From: Seriola aureovittata
Taxonomy: Eukaryota; Chordata; Actinopteri; Carangiformes; Carangidae
Length of the DNA: 64,000 nt
Assembly: GCF_021018895.1 (NCBI RefSeq)
Contig: NC_079385.1
Coordinates: 21,690,303-21,754,302 of the forward strand
Direction of reading: 5' to 3'
Numbering within the stretch: position 1 is the stretch's first letter; each line of letters begins with the position of its first letter. This document shows positions 13,293 to 31,500 of the stretch, piece after piece. The position numbers and the translations under genes are program-made. The notes beneath the pieces were generated by a model. The model saw only the letters and a list, made by a program, of their open reading frames with translations. It had not been told where the DNA came from and made no database searches.

Positions 13293-13771
13293 ATACTGAT
13301 TCAAAAGATATGATGTCATAATGTGTTGAAGCAACTAAAGCAGACTGTCTGGTACTCAACATGAAGCTCAGCTGATTTTATGTCTGATCTTTGAGGGTCA
13401 CAAACTGATCTGAGACAGAGCATCCTCACCTGCAGCTCAACACATCTCCAGTTTAAAATATGAAGCTGTTGCTCTGAGACACAGACGGAGGTAGAATGTG
13501 TTTAGTAGTTGAGTATTTTATACTTATTACTTCACTACATTGGTTTGACAGCTGTTGTACTTCCTCCTGTCTGTCAGGTTTGATAAACACATGGAGCTGG
13601 AGACACTGTCTCTGATCACTGGCTGAAATAATAAGAACGCTCTCACTTATTGATATCAGTGTTGAAGAGGCCTCTTCTCTCCTGGGGGGTCATCAGTACC
13701 TGACAGAGCCACAGCACCGAGGGAGGTGTCAGGACCAGAACATCAGTCACATGGTTAAATAAAGAAATCTG

Positions 13772-13802
<31 letters not shown>

Positions 13803-14147
13803 CAGACAGACTGGTATCACACAACCACTTGTTGTATTTGACAGACACCTGTCAGTGCGGTACAGGTGTATACAGGAAGTAAATAGTCAAGTCCATTGTG
13901 TGTCACTGTGTGTATATGTTGTGTTTTATATTTTCCCGCGTCCAGCCTGCTGTAAACGTGTTACAGTATTAATATTAATATCAGGGACCAGAAGGTGGGA
14001 AGCACTTCGGTTTCTGACTGAGGAGTTTCCGGTGGTGTGTGCTTTTACTGTGACAGTCTCGGAGCGGATGTGTGGTTGTGGACCTGTCGGTCCTCCCCGG
14101 TGGAGCCAGGGCGGTTCTCAGTGAGCGGAGGCCGCGGACCGGGCGAC
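13293..14147. other. Promoter-side region of the ZAP-like gene
   Basis: Unique sequence with a short (CA)n tract (13773-13799). It turns GC- and CpG-rich from about 14040 through exon 1 of the downstream zinc-finger gene (to about 14490), consistent with a CpG-island promoter. No TATA box was convincing. Confidence 0.5.
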
Positions 14148-18549
<4,402 letters not shown>

Positions 18550-18944
18550 AAAAACCAAAAACTGATCTGACCTGGACTGGACTGAGACCTGAACCTGTGC
18601 CTTAACTCAGTCCAACATCTGGATTATCTTCTCTGTCACTGACTTCATATCTGTTACATGGACGAGTCTGAAGACCTGATGAAGACCGTCAGCGGTCTGA
18701 TGGTCTGTCGGTCCGTCTCAGACATTCATCGTCTCCAGAGAATGAACCTTCATCACTCCACTATGATCATTTATGTAAATATGAAAAATCATCAACAATA
18801 TCAGTCAGTAATGTTTTTTACAGTCTAAAGATGGAGGAGACCAGGTCCTTCGCTGGAGGTTTACGTGTAATTAGAAGAGTCACTGGGTTTTGAATGATGT
18901 TCTGGATCCACTTCAGTAGAAACAGAGACTCAGTCAGAAGCTTC

Positions 18945-18950
18945 AATAAA
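18945..18950 (+). terminator. Poly(A) signal AATAAA of the ZAP-like gene
   Basis: AATAAA about 395 bases after the stop codon, with no further exon between. It supports the view that the transcript ends without a PARP-encoding exon. Confidence 0.6.
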
Positions 18951-19729
18951 ATCCGTTTGGTCATTAAATGAATGTTTGTTTTCTATGTGACAAATGAGGA
19001 TTTAAATGTTTATATTATATTCATAATAATAATGTACATTATATATAAAACAGAAAAACTATAACACGGAGAGAACGATGTTTTCTTTGCAGTAACAGTC
19101 AGTCTGTTTGTTTGTTTGTTTCCATGACAACAAGCTCAGCTGTCCAGGTGTGGACCTCCTGTGTTCCTTATCAGCTGTCTGTTCCTCATGTGGCACTGAA
19201 GCTGTTTAGAATCTTTCACATCAGGTTTCAGGTCCAGTTCATCAGAGTGTAACTGAACCTGACCTGGGATCAGTCTGGACTCATGTTAGTATGAGGGTCC
19301 TGACAGGACTGAGGTCAGCAGCCTCCTCACATCAGGCTCTGACTTCAGATTTAAGACGTGGATTTAAATCCGGGTGTCAGGTTCTGTTCAGATCAGGTCT
19401 TCTCACTGACGAACTGGTTTCGTGTTTTCATGGTTTCTGCAGACTGAGAGACGGATCTCCTCAGTCTGTCTAGGATCTTTCAGCTGAAGTCCGGGCTCTG
19501 ATCCTGCAAACCTGATCCGGGTTCAGCTGAAGTCTCTGTGTGCGGGGAGGAGGAAAACAAGATGTCGTTTGAATTGTAGATTTGGATCAAATGAGGCGGA
19601 GCCGGATCAGACTGGTACCAATACCGGACGTGCCCCGAAGCTGACGGATCCGGGACCAGCACGGACGGATCCGGATCCCCCCGCAAAGGAGGTCTGTCCG
19701 TTGTGAGGAGGTGAAGAAGACTGCGGACA

Positions 19730-20130
19730 GAGGGAGGAAGGTGTGATTCTGCAGGGACTCTCCGCCTCCACCTTCCCAGCGCAGGGAGCGCGCCGCGCGG
19801 CTGTGGAGAGGTGTGACGCGCCCGAACTGCATCTTCAGGATGGCAGGTAGGTCTCCTCCGACTGGGGGTAAAACACGCAACGTTAGCACGGCTCGGCACG
19901 GCTCGGCTCGGCTCGCTCTCAATGAAAAGCTTTGGTATAAATCGTCGGTAATAAGGAGGCGGCAGCCGCGGGTCTGATCCGCATCGCCGCTGCTCGCTGT
20001 CGGTTTTAGCGGCATGGAGGCTCCAGCTGCGGCTGTCCGCTGCTCACCGCTGCTTCCTCGGATCAGAGAGAAGGGAGGAGGCTCCAGACCCTCTCGTCGG
20101 TGCAGACCACGTCAAAGCAGAGACGGACCG
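19730..20130 (+). promoter_or_regulatory. CpG-rich promoter/first exon region of KIAA1549
   Basis: GC-rich sequence with dense CpG (GCGCGCCGCGCGGC near 19790). A probable first exon ends at 19846 (GCAG|GTAGG) and joins the exon starting at 20793. An ATG at 19840 opens a 20-codon upstream frame that stops at 20846-20848, five bases before the main ATG. Confidence 0.5.
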
Positions 20131-20853
20131 GTAATCAGGGCAACTGTAACCGAGGGACGGAGCCTGTAGAGCGGCAATGGAGCAGCCGTCCTCACGCTGA
20201 CACATGAGGCACAGGCCGCGGTTATCTGTCCGATAATGGAGTCATCGTCAGAGCGGACCGAGCCGAGCCAAGCCGTGCGGGTCTAGCAGGGGGGCATGGA
20301 AACAGTACTACTAGATCCGGAGCAGGGCCCGAGCAGAGCCAGGGACATGAACCAGTGATCCAGTGATGGGAGTCAGGACGGGCCTGCACCTCACTGCTGG
20401 ATCCAGGATCAGGAGATCCACAGACCACAAGCCTGTGGGTGGGGGCCCCCCAGAAAAAGTGAAAGTCTGCAGAGACCAGTCCAGAACCTGGTCCTCTGCT
20501 GCCCGGATCTTGGGTCCAGTTGTGACATTGCTGACTCAGTTTTAAATAATCAATAAATTCTGATTTATACTTATATTTATTACCGATAGATTAACCTACT
20601 CAACAGAATGTGGAGGAAATAAAATAAAATCTTTAAAGATGAACTAACTATTGATTCTTTATCAGTTAATTACCTATTGATTAATTGATTAATTTACAAA
20701 GTGATGAGAGTCTGACCTTTAACCTGTTCAGGTGTGTCAGGGCTGAGAGCTCCTGACAGTCTGACCTGTCGCTGACCCGTCTCTCTGTTCAGGTCCTCCT
20801 GATGGGCCCTCGGTGCTCTGTACCGGGATCAGACCAGCGGCCCTCTGAGGACG

Positions 20854-21721
20854 ATGGACCCTGTGATCCCGCCGGACCCCGGCACCAGGACCAGGATGGA
20901 CCCCAGAACCTCAGCATGCAGGAGAACTCTCGGTGTGATCCTGCTGGTGACTGGCATGCTGGTTTCCATGGTGACAAGCTCACCTGCTGCAGGTAAGAAG
21001 TTTTTCTGTTTTCTAAAGGAGCAGTCCACAGATCTGAGTCCAGCTAAGTCCAGTCTCTGTAGATCTGGTTCTGTCTCAGTATCCGTCAGAGGAGGGGAAG
21101 CTCTCTGAAGATCATGTAAGTTATTTATTGACAGTATCAGTTCCTTTAGGTCTGGTTTCTTTAGGTCTGGTTTCTTTAGTTCTGGTTCCTGTAGGTCTGG
21201 TTTCTTTAGGTCTGGTTCCTGTAGGTCTGGTTTCTTTAGTTCTGGGTCCTTTAGGTCTGGTTCCTCTAGGTCTGGTTCCTCTAGGTCTGGGTCCTTTATG
21301 TCTGGATCGTGTAGGTCTGGTTCCTCTAGGTCTGGGTCCTGTAGGTCTGGATCGTGTAGGTCTGGTTCTTCTAGGTCTGGTTCTTCTAGGTCTGGGTCCT
21401 GTAGGTCTGGATCGTGTAGGTCTGGGTCCTGTAGGTCTCAGTCCTGTAGGTCTGGTTCACGTCCAGGTTTGGACTAGGTCAAAGTCTTCCACAACAAACA
21501 GGTGGACAAACTAAAAAGGTAACTTCACCAAATTAATGCAAGAGGTCTGGAGGACAGGTGTTGAGCTGCTGACCTTTGACCTTTGTTATACCTGTAGGAA
21601 ACAGGAAGTGCAAGGTGGATGTCCTTATAAGGAAGTTTGGAATGTCTGTGATTCTTGGCTGAAACAGGAAATCTTATTCTCAGTCTTTATCCTCCTTCAT
21701 GTTTCTCCCACTGATACTGAG

Positions 21722-21773
<52 letters not shown>

Positions 21774-22265
21774 TCTTCCTACATTTGTGGGGACCTGTCA
21801 TTGACATAATGAATTCCCTGACCTAAACTTAAACTGAATTAATCTCCACCAGACATTTATGGAACATTGATGTCATTTAATTTAATTTACTTTATTTTTA
21901 TTAACGAGGTCGACACACATTAGTTAAAAACTACAAACAGGAGCAGGTCGTACAGAGCAACAGGAAGCAGCAGATTCACGACCACTGTGACATTAGCCAC
22001 AAACTAACTTAATGAGGAAAAAATAGGTAAAAGTTGGTAAAATGGCAACATGACACATTAAACAGAATATACTTGACATCATTAATATATGTGACATCAT
22101 TATATCATTATATCCACTTAGAAACCAGAGAAACAGAGTCTGCAAAACTCCACAGAGAATCCGCCAGTTTCCTTCAGTATCACAGTCTGAACATCATGAT
22201 ACACACAGACAGGAGCTGATCACAGCCAATCACAGCCATCACAACTGATCTGTAACACACAGCTG

Positions 22266-22297
<32 letters not shown>

Positions 22298-22525
22298 CTG
22301 TACTGTGGGGTTTGAGGGCGTCGTCTCTTGAATACCAATGACTCGTCTCCGTTCGGCACGTGATGCTGCCGCAAAGCACCGCGTCACCATGGCAACGAGG
22401 CCGGCACCAGATGAAAGAGCCCCAGTCAAGGCTGACTGTGTGTGTGTGTGTGTGATGACACAAAGACAAATAGGTTTAGAAAGACTGCAGCAGAACAGAG
22501 GAGTTAAAGCCCTTGTGTTAAAAGA

Positions 22526-22557
<32 letters not shown>

Positions 22558-25500
22558 CTAATTGTAATAAATTGTTATAACAAAATATAATTAGAGTGAA
22601 TTATTTTATTTTAGGCCTGTAATCAGACCAGACTTAGGGTTAGGTCAAGGTCCTGGACTTTGGTCAGGATTCTGGACTTTGGACCAGGGTCGTCAGCTTT
22701 AGTCAAGTTCCTCGTCTTGAGGGTCTGTGGGGATGATATAAAGAATTTTTCCGACTCTCGCCCACAGGTGTGTTAAACTTCAACAGGACGATGGAGGCTT
22801 CATCACGTCCTTCTACACCATCCTCACCCCCCTCCCCTCCCAGGCCCCCTGCCCCAAGCCCGCCCTCAGACTCTGGTTACCATGGTAACAGTGGAGGCTC
22901 CAGGGACGACTCGGACTCTGGCGCTCAGGGGATCCACCTTCTACTCAGACCCCCGGACCTCCTGTCCCCCAGCCTCCCCCCGCCCCTCCCCCCTCACACC
23001 CAGCCAACCCTCACCCCTCCTCCCCCCTGGGAGCAGGGTCCCTCCCTAGAGGAGGTTTGGGGTTCTGGAGACTACCTGGAGACTCTGTCCTTCATGGTGC
23101 CCGACGGCGAGGAGCTGGCCCTGGCCACGCCGCTGCCCAACCACCCCTACGATGATGACGCTGGTGGGGACTGGGTCTCTTATGACACTGTCTTCCCTGC
23201 TCGTCCCACCGTCCCTCTCTCCACCCGTCTCCCCCTCTCGCCCTCCTCCTCCACCCCCAGCATCCGACTGCACACTCGCCCCACCCACTTGGACGTCTTC
23301 CCCACCTGGGAGGAGGACTACGACCTGGAGGACATGATGCCTCTGGAGCCGACGGAGCTGCTGCTGCCAGACATGAACAGTCTGGAGTATTACACCAACC
23401 TGCTGGCCCGGGAGAGAGAGAGAGACAGGGACAGGGAGAGGGAGAGAGAGAGGGAGAGGGAGAACAACAGGGAGAAAGACCAGGACCAGGTCAACTGGAC
23501 CGATGCCAAACCCCCCATCACTCCTACAACAACACAAACTCACCGTCTAACTCCATCTCCATCCCCAAGCTCTGGCCCTCCTCCAGGACGGGAGCCCAAG
23601 CGTCCTCTGGCTGGGCCCACCCCTCCCCTCACCCTCTCTCCCATCCTCACAAGTGAGAAGAAGCCACCTACTCAATCAACTACCCTCAAAACCCCCTCCA
23701 CCACTCTTCTGTCTGCTCCAAAACCCAAAGATCACATCCCAGTCCCGGGCAGATACCCTCCCCGCCCTCCTTCCAACACCACCAACCGGGTGCCTCCCCC
23801 ACCCCCGTTGGGACCACCCACCCGTCCCGACAGACCAGAAAGGCCCCCGGTGGTTACAGAGAAGCCAGTGAAGGCTCCACCCACCAGGACCACCACCAAC
23901 ACCAAGGCGACCACCACAATCACCACCACCACCCAGATCACAGCCATCAGCCTGACCAGAGCCCCCCCTGTCACCACACCAAGAGTGGCCCAGATCCCGC
24001 CCACCAGACAGTATCTGTGTAACATCACCAAGCCAGACATGTACCTGGTCAGAGTAGGTAAGACCACGAAGGTCAGGTGACAAGAACACGAGATACTTGT
24101 ATTTGTTGTTGTCACATGCACAGTTCTTTTTATTGCGTCTAAGTCAACCTTGACAAGTACAGCTGAGTCCTGATCTAAGTATTCAGGCCTATGTAACTAA
24201 GAGAGTATTTCAGTAAATACTTTGTGATTCCATTTGTCTACCTCTTTGAATGATGTTTGTTTACCTGTGAATCCAACCAATACGAGTCAACTGATCTGTC
24301 TTTGAATCCCTCCTGCAGTCAGCTCCAAGGGTTCGTCGGCTGGTTTCAGTCAGGTCAGAGATCTTCTGAAGAGAGAGTTCAACCGCTCAGTGGAGCTCCA
24401 GGTAAACATCACCTCATCCAGGTAAACATCACCTCATCCAGGTAAACATCACCTCATCCAGGTAAACGTCACCTCATCCAGGTAAACATCACCTCATTCA
24501 GGTAAACGTCACCTCATCCAGGTAAACATCACCTCATCCAGGTAAACATCATCTCATCCAGGTAAACATCATCTCATCCAGGTAAACGTCATCTCATCCA
24601 GGTAAACATCATCTCATCCAGGTAAACATCATCTCATTCAGGTAAACATCACCTCATCCAGGTAAACATCACCTCATCCAGGTAAACATCATCTCATCCA
24701 GGTAAACATCATCTCATCCAGGTAAACGTCATCTCATCCAGGTAAACGTCACCTCATCCAGGTAAACATCATCTCATCCAGGTAAACATCATCTCATCCA
24801 GGTAAACGTCACCTCATCCAGGTAAACGTCACCTCATCCATATTACACAACACTACACAAAGATCAAAGATCTTTTTAACATAATCCACTTTACTTTACC
24901 TCACGTCACAATACTTTACTTCACTTTACTTTACTTCACTTCAATTCACTTTACTTCACTTCAATTCACTTTACTTCACTTCACTTCAGTTCACTTTACT
25001 TCACTTTACTTCACTTTACTTCACTTCACTACCAGCTGATTGTAAGAGGACAACATTAACTCTGCTGTAAAGTTAAGATTGACAAACATGTCGTCATGAC
25101 GACACCTTCATGATGGGCTCATTTGATTCCATGATTGATGATGATTAAACCTGTACCTGCTCAACAGAACACATCTGTTAGATTGTTAGATGATTGACAG
25201 CTGTCCATCTCCTCTCTGTTTCCAGTTCCTTAGAACTCCGTCCAGCTTTGCCTTTCGTGTTGTATCAGGACCCATGATCTTCACTGCTGTGGCCGTCATC
25301 AACGCCCTCCGCCAACCGCCGCGTTCTTTCGGCCCGGTTCCCACCGTGTCACCGCTCTACACCATACCTGACCTCAGGTATCAGATCCACTCTGTGCTGC
25401 AGTTCGTCCCCGCCCACGTCGACATCCGAGTCTGTAACTTCAGCGAACGGGTGGAGAGAGGGCTGATGATGGCATACGCAGAGACACGGAGGCGCTCACA

Positions 25501-28500
25501 TGAGGCGGGAAACGTCACCGTACAGGTGAGTCGGTTATTTCTTTATTATTAATGATGAAAACTGTCACTTCCCTGTTGATGAAATCTAAAGATAAAAACG
25601 TCGACACACTGTTTCGTCTTCTGCAGCTGTTGAACATCACCATGGGCGTGTCCCAGCCGGCGCCTGAGCAGAAGGTTCCTGTGGAGATCACATTTGCGAT
25701 GCGTGATGGGCGGGGCTACTTGCCAGGGTCAGAGGTCAGCGAACACCTGAGGAAGCTCAGTGTGGTCGAGTTCAGCTTCTACGTCGGATTTCCTGCTGTG
25801 CAGATCGCAGAACGTACGACACACACTTTCGTTTGTAACACACACACACATGTTGATGCAAGCACTGTGTCATGGTCAGTGTGTGTGTTAAATCTGTGAA
25901 CAGACACGTGTGTGTTAAACGTGTGACATTCTTTAAGAACATGTTTCTGTCTGCAGCCTTTCACTACCCGGAGCTGAACACATCTCACCACCTGCGCTCC
26001 ACCTGGGTCAGAACAGGTGAGAACACACCTGTGCACTTACAACCTCATGAACACGTCTCTGAAGTAAAGGAACATTAGGACAGATTTGACTAGTTTTACA
26101 TGAAGACAGTGTGACCTGCAGCAGATGATCTCAGGTGGGGATATCTGTGGTGACACCTGTGTGTTTCCTGTTTCAGTGCTGCTGGGAGTTCAGGATCAGC
26201 TGGTGACTGAGAGAAGCTTTAAAGCTCGTCTGGAGAGACGTCTGGCTCTGCTGCTGGAGGAGGGACTGCAGGAGTCCAGCAGGAGGCGCTGGAGGAGAGC
26301 TACTGCCGTGGGCAACAACAGTCTACAGGTATACACTCATCATACAGGTATACACACACACGTGTGTTTACTGTTTACTTCCTCTGCTGCAGGACAGATG
26401 AAGTTTCACCAGTTTGTTCTTCACTGATAAAAACCTGTTTTAACATCTTCAGGTGTTTTCAGGTTCTGGTCTCCTGCACTTTCATTTACCTCTGACCTTT
26501 GTACCAGTTTTTTCACTGGTGAAATTTTGGTGTAAAACCTTTACCTTGTCTTGTACAGACATGTACGTGTATGATGACATCAGTTAGCGGAGCTTTTCTG
26601 ACTGTGACATGTGACCCACCTGTTGTGTCTCAGGTGGTGCGGGTGGCGAGGCTGTCGGGCGCGGAGCGCCCCCTGGAGGTCTTGTATTTTGTGGAGGGTG
26701 CGGCCGGTGAGCGGATCCCGGCCGAGACGACCGCCGCCACCCTGAACCGTCTGGACCTTCAGAGAGCCGCCATTGTCCTGGGACACCGAGTCCAGAGACC
26801 GCTGGCCCAGCGTGAGTCAGACCCTGAACCAGGGACCATCAGACTCACTGTTTTATTACATTATATAATATTACAATCAGTATAAAATAATCAGCAGATA
26901 TTGATTGATTATTTAAACATGTTTGTTCACACACAGTTTATATGAACATGAGACATGTAGAGACTAAAAGACAGTGGACAGACTTTGTCTCCTCCAAGAC
27001 AGAGACAAACATTCACTTCTTATTTCCCTCATCTGTCCCTCACCTGTCTCCCACCTGTTTCTCATCCAGCTGTGGAGACTCTGTCCGTCCCCCCGGCGGA
27101 GACTCAGAGCAGCAGCATCTGGCTGATTGTGGGCGTGGTTGTCCCCGTCCTGCTGGCTGTCTTCATCATCATCATCCTCTACTGGAAACTGTGCGGCTCC
27201 GAGAAGCTTGAGTTCCAGCCGGATGCCATCAACACAATCCAGCAGAGACAGAAGGTGAGAGGTCAACAGGAAGTCAGTCAGCTGTTTCCTGTCCTGAAGG
27301 TGAATGTAAACGACTGAGATGTGTCCTCTGTCCTTAGCTTCAGGCTCCCAGCGTCAAAGGCTTCGACTTCGCCAAGCTCCACCTCGGTCAGCACAGTAAA
27401 GATGACATCATGGTGATCCAGGAGCCTGGGCCGCTGCCCGCCCCTGTCAAAGAGGCCACGCCCTCTGACGGCGGAGACCTCAACACCCCCAAATCTAAAG
27501 GGTCGTCCACCAAGGCAGGCCGGTCCAGCCGCCGCAGAGGAAGGTTAGACACGCTTCGTCTTCTGAAAATAGATAAATATGATGAACAACATGTTAAAAT
27601 CTCCACATTCTGCTGAGGAACATTAAGATCCGGTCTTCAGCAGAACCACAACCACAACCAATTCTTCGTACTTCTGTCAGGCTCAGCCCATCGGACGGAG
27701 ACTCGTTAGGCAGCGACCAATCCAGCGGCAGAGAGTCAGCAGAGGAAAGCACCCGTCCGGTGGCCACGCCCATTGAGGGGAAACAGCACAGGAAGACGCC
27801 CAAAAATGGTCTGAGACACAGTGACATCATCACCTAAACTGTTTGACTTTTTAATATCCAGTTCTGACGAGTGAGAGCAAGAGAGAGAAGGAAAATAGAA
27901 AGATAGAAAGATAGAAAAGTATAAAAATAGAAAAATAGAGGTGTGGAGGATGAGTGAGCAGTCAAACCTGTTTCTCTGTTTTAATTGTCTTTTCTTCTTC
28001 ATGCTTCTGGACTGAAGGGAGGAGCAAGATGGGTACGTTTGATTCATTCATCATCACAAGCTAAGCCCCCCCCCCCAAGTCAGAGCAGCTGGTTCAGATC
28101 TTAAGAGAACAGTCTGTTGGATGATTGACACATACGGCAGGTTTATGTTCTGACCAGTAGTTTGAATCATCAGGATCCGAGAACCTGCAGGTCCCAGTGG
28201 TTCAGAACCAGATTCGGTTCCTTGGACTCTGGAACCTGTTTCCAGTCCAGTTAGTTTCAGTTTGACGCCTCAGAATAAATCAGCCCATGAGCTGAGAGAA
28301 GAAGCCGTGACGCTTTGTTGTTACAATGGTAACGAAAGCTGATGTCAGTTTGCAGCTGAAGACTGTAACCTCAGGTTCTTCTCCTCCAGCAGCTCCATCA
28401 TGCAGCGGTCCAGACGAACTTCTCTCCTCATCCTCCATCTTTGACCACGTGGACCGTCTGTCTCGAGGCTCGTCTGATGGCACTCGTCGACAGGCCAACA

Positions 28501-31500
28501 AAGTGCAGCTGATCGCCATGCAGCCTCAACCGAGTCCGCCGCCGCCTCACGCCCCATCACAGCCGAGCCCCACGCTCACAGAGAAGGTGAACACAGAGGT
28601 GAGAGAGTCATCGAGACAAACACACAAACAAACTCACTGCTCGGCCTTTAAAACCCGCTTGACGTCATTCACCTACGCTCCTACAGGTGGCGTTGAGACA
28701 CAAGTCAGAGATCGAGCATCACAGGAACAAACTTCGGCAGCGGGCCAAGAGGCGGGGCCAGTGTGAATTTCCCTCCATGGATGATATCATGGACGCCTTC
28801 GGAGACGGGCCGGTGCAGAGCGAGGTAGCACAGCGACTCTACAGCTCCGCCCATGACCACATGGACTGCATCCTGCAGGCCGACGCCCACTCACCCCCCA
28901 CGCACATCGACTCCAGGAAGAGGTCAGACTTCACCTGAGAACTCCTGAACTATCCTCTGTCTGTCCGGTCTGTCTGTCTGTCTGTCCTCGGACTGTCCTC
29001 GATCTGTCCTCTGTCTGTCCTCGGTTTGTCCTGTCTGTCCTCGGTCTGTCTGTCTGTCTTCGGTCTGTCCTCGGTCTGTCTGTCTGTCCTCAATCTGTCG
29101 TCAGTCTGTCTGTCTATCCTTGGTCTGTCCTCGATCTGTCCTCGGTCTGTCCACGATCTGTCGTCTGTCTGTCCTCGGTCTGTCCTCTGTCTGTCGTCAG
29201 TCTGTCCTCGGTCTGTCGTCAGTCTGTCCTCGGTCTGTCCTCGGTCTGTCCTCGATCTGTCCTCTGTCTGTCGTCAGTCTGTCCTTGGTCTGTCTTCGAT
29301 CTGTCCTATGTCTGTCCTCAGTCTGTCTGTCTGTCCTCGGTCTGTCCTCTGTCTGTCGTCAGTCTGTCCTCGGTCTGTCCTCGGTCTGTCCTCGATCTGT
29401 CCTGTCTGTCGTCAGTCTGTCCTTGGTCTGTCTTCGATCTGTCCTATGTCTGTCCTCGGTCTGTCCTCTGTCTGTCCTCAGTCTTTCTGTCCTCTGTGTG
29501 TCGTCAGTCTGTCCTCTATCTGTCCTAGGTCTGTCTGTTGTCAGTCTGTCCTTGGTCTGTCCTCTGTCTGTCCTCGGTCAGTCTGTCCTCTGTCTGTCCT
29601 CGATCTGTCCTCTGTATGTCGTCAGTCTGTCCTCGGTCTGTCCTCGGTCTGTCCTCTGTCTGTCCATGGTCTGTCGTCAGTCTGTCCCGTCTGTCCTCTG
29701 TCTGTCCTCTGTCTCTCCTCTGTCTGTCCTCTGTCTGTCTGTCTGTCTCTACTGTAACACTACATTAACAAAGTAAAAGAGTGAGAAACAGATGTGATGC
29801 TGAACAGACCTTAAAGGACATTTGAACAAAAATCATACATTCCTTAACAGACGATGAAGAAAGAGAGAAAGAGGGATGAATGGATGAAAACCGAGGACAG
29901 TGAGAATGGGTTTAGTGTTTTATAAGGTTTCAGAGGAGTCTTTAGAATGTGCTAGTTATATCGTAAAGAAGTAAACACTATAAATTTGATAAATGAGTAT
30001 CATAGTGCTTGTCCCTCCAGGGGGAGGCGCTCTCCTCGGGGTCGGCGTGCTCAGCCGGGACCCGGAAGTCTTCCTGACACGGACAGAGACCGGCTGCTCA
30101 CCGATCAGAGTGCCACCTACAGGAAGTACCCAGGACTCAACAACGTGGCCTACATGGTGAGACCTACTCATGTAGATTTGAATCAGTGTGAGAGTGTGTG
30201 AACCATCAGCAGTGCAGCTCTGGTCGTCTGGTTGTAGTCAGGATCCACAGGAAGGATTTGTGCTGTGGAACTGAACAGACTGGATGAAGATTGACTTTAG
30301 TTTTATTGATCAAATCACACACAACTGGTTCAGAGCTGGTTCAGTGTAAACAGGACATCTGATATGACAACCGTAACCCTTAATGTCAGGTTACTCAGGG
30401 TGGAGTGTTGGGGTCTCTTTAATTTTCATTAAATATAAATTGTTTAAATATACCCTGCTCTAGTGAAATTTCTATATGCAGATGACCTTGGTTTTTTAGT
30501 ATAAAAAAGATAGAACCCTAGTGGACGGGTCTCTGGTTCTCAGTCCACTATGAAAACAGATATAAACTGATATACATGTTCTTTACACCTGAAAGGAGCC
30601 TCAGACACTCTTTTAAAGGAAATGTAAAGATGGTCTGGAGATAATCAAAAGAAGGTCTGAAGTAGCATCGATAGATACAAAATGGTATCATCAGCATAAA
30701 AGTGCACATTGTACTGAGTTGTACAATAAATATTATTAAATATAAATGACAGTGGACCTCAGGTTGATCCTTGTGGAATATGTTTAGTAATTCTCTCTCG
30801 TCTCTCACAGTCAGATCCTGACCTGCCCCCAGATCACGGCAGTCCGTCCCCTACTGATGAGGTGTTTGACCCAGCACCGGCCCCACCACCATACATGCCC
30901 CCCCAGCCTTCCATAGAGGAGGCCCGACAACAGATGCACTCCCTCCTGGACGACGCCTTTGCTCTGGTGTCTCCGTCCTCGCAGGGCAGCGCAGGGGTTA
31001 GCGGGGTAAGCCCTGCCCTGCCTAGCCCCTCCCCTCAGGCCCGCCCCCCAGGCAGACAGTGGGGCTCTTACCCAGCAGCCCCCTCCCACAGCCCCTTCTC
31101 TGCAGTGAGTGTGTTGACCTGCAGCTGAGGCCCAATACTGTCGTGTCATGGAATGTCATGGATCCGTGTTCAGTTTTCATGGTCTTCTTCTTCTCTTCTT
31201 CCTGCAGAGATATGCAGAGCTGGGAATGTCTCCTACATCAGTCCAGGGACTGCTGCAAAGGTCGGTGTCAGTGAATTTAAAACCAGGTCCATGAGTGATG
31301 GCTGGACCTGAACCAGTACTGATGCTCCGTGTGTTTTATCCAGGCAGGGCCTGAGCTCAGGAGGGTATGTTTCTACTGGAGATCAGCTGCAGGAGACGGT
31401 TTACTCCAACAGAGGACAGTATGAGGACCCCCCCTCCTCCTCCAGACCACGACCTGTAGGGGGCAGCACAGGTAACATCATATTTTCAGCTTATAGGTAA

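Noticed and set aside
20802..20996. 64-codon ORF starting MGPRCSVPGSDQ as the KIAA1549 start
   Set aside because: Out of frame with exon 2, with a weaker start context than the ATG at 20854 and no signal peptide.
24402..24840. CRISPR-like array (regular 20-bp units)
   Set aside because: The units are contiguous with no unique spacers, in a vertebrate intron. It is a minisatellite.
29026..29776. 243- and 218-codon ORFs
   Set aside because: Cys/Leu/Ser/Val repeats from the CTGTCCTCGGT minisatellite inside a KIAA1549 intron.
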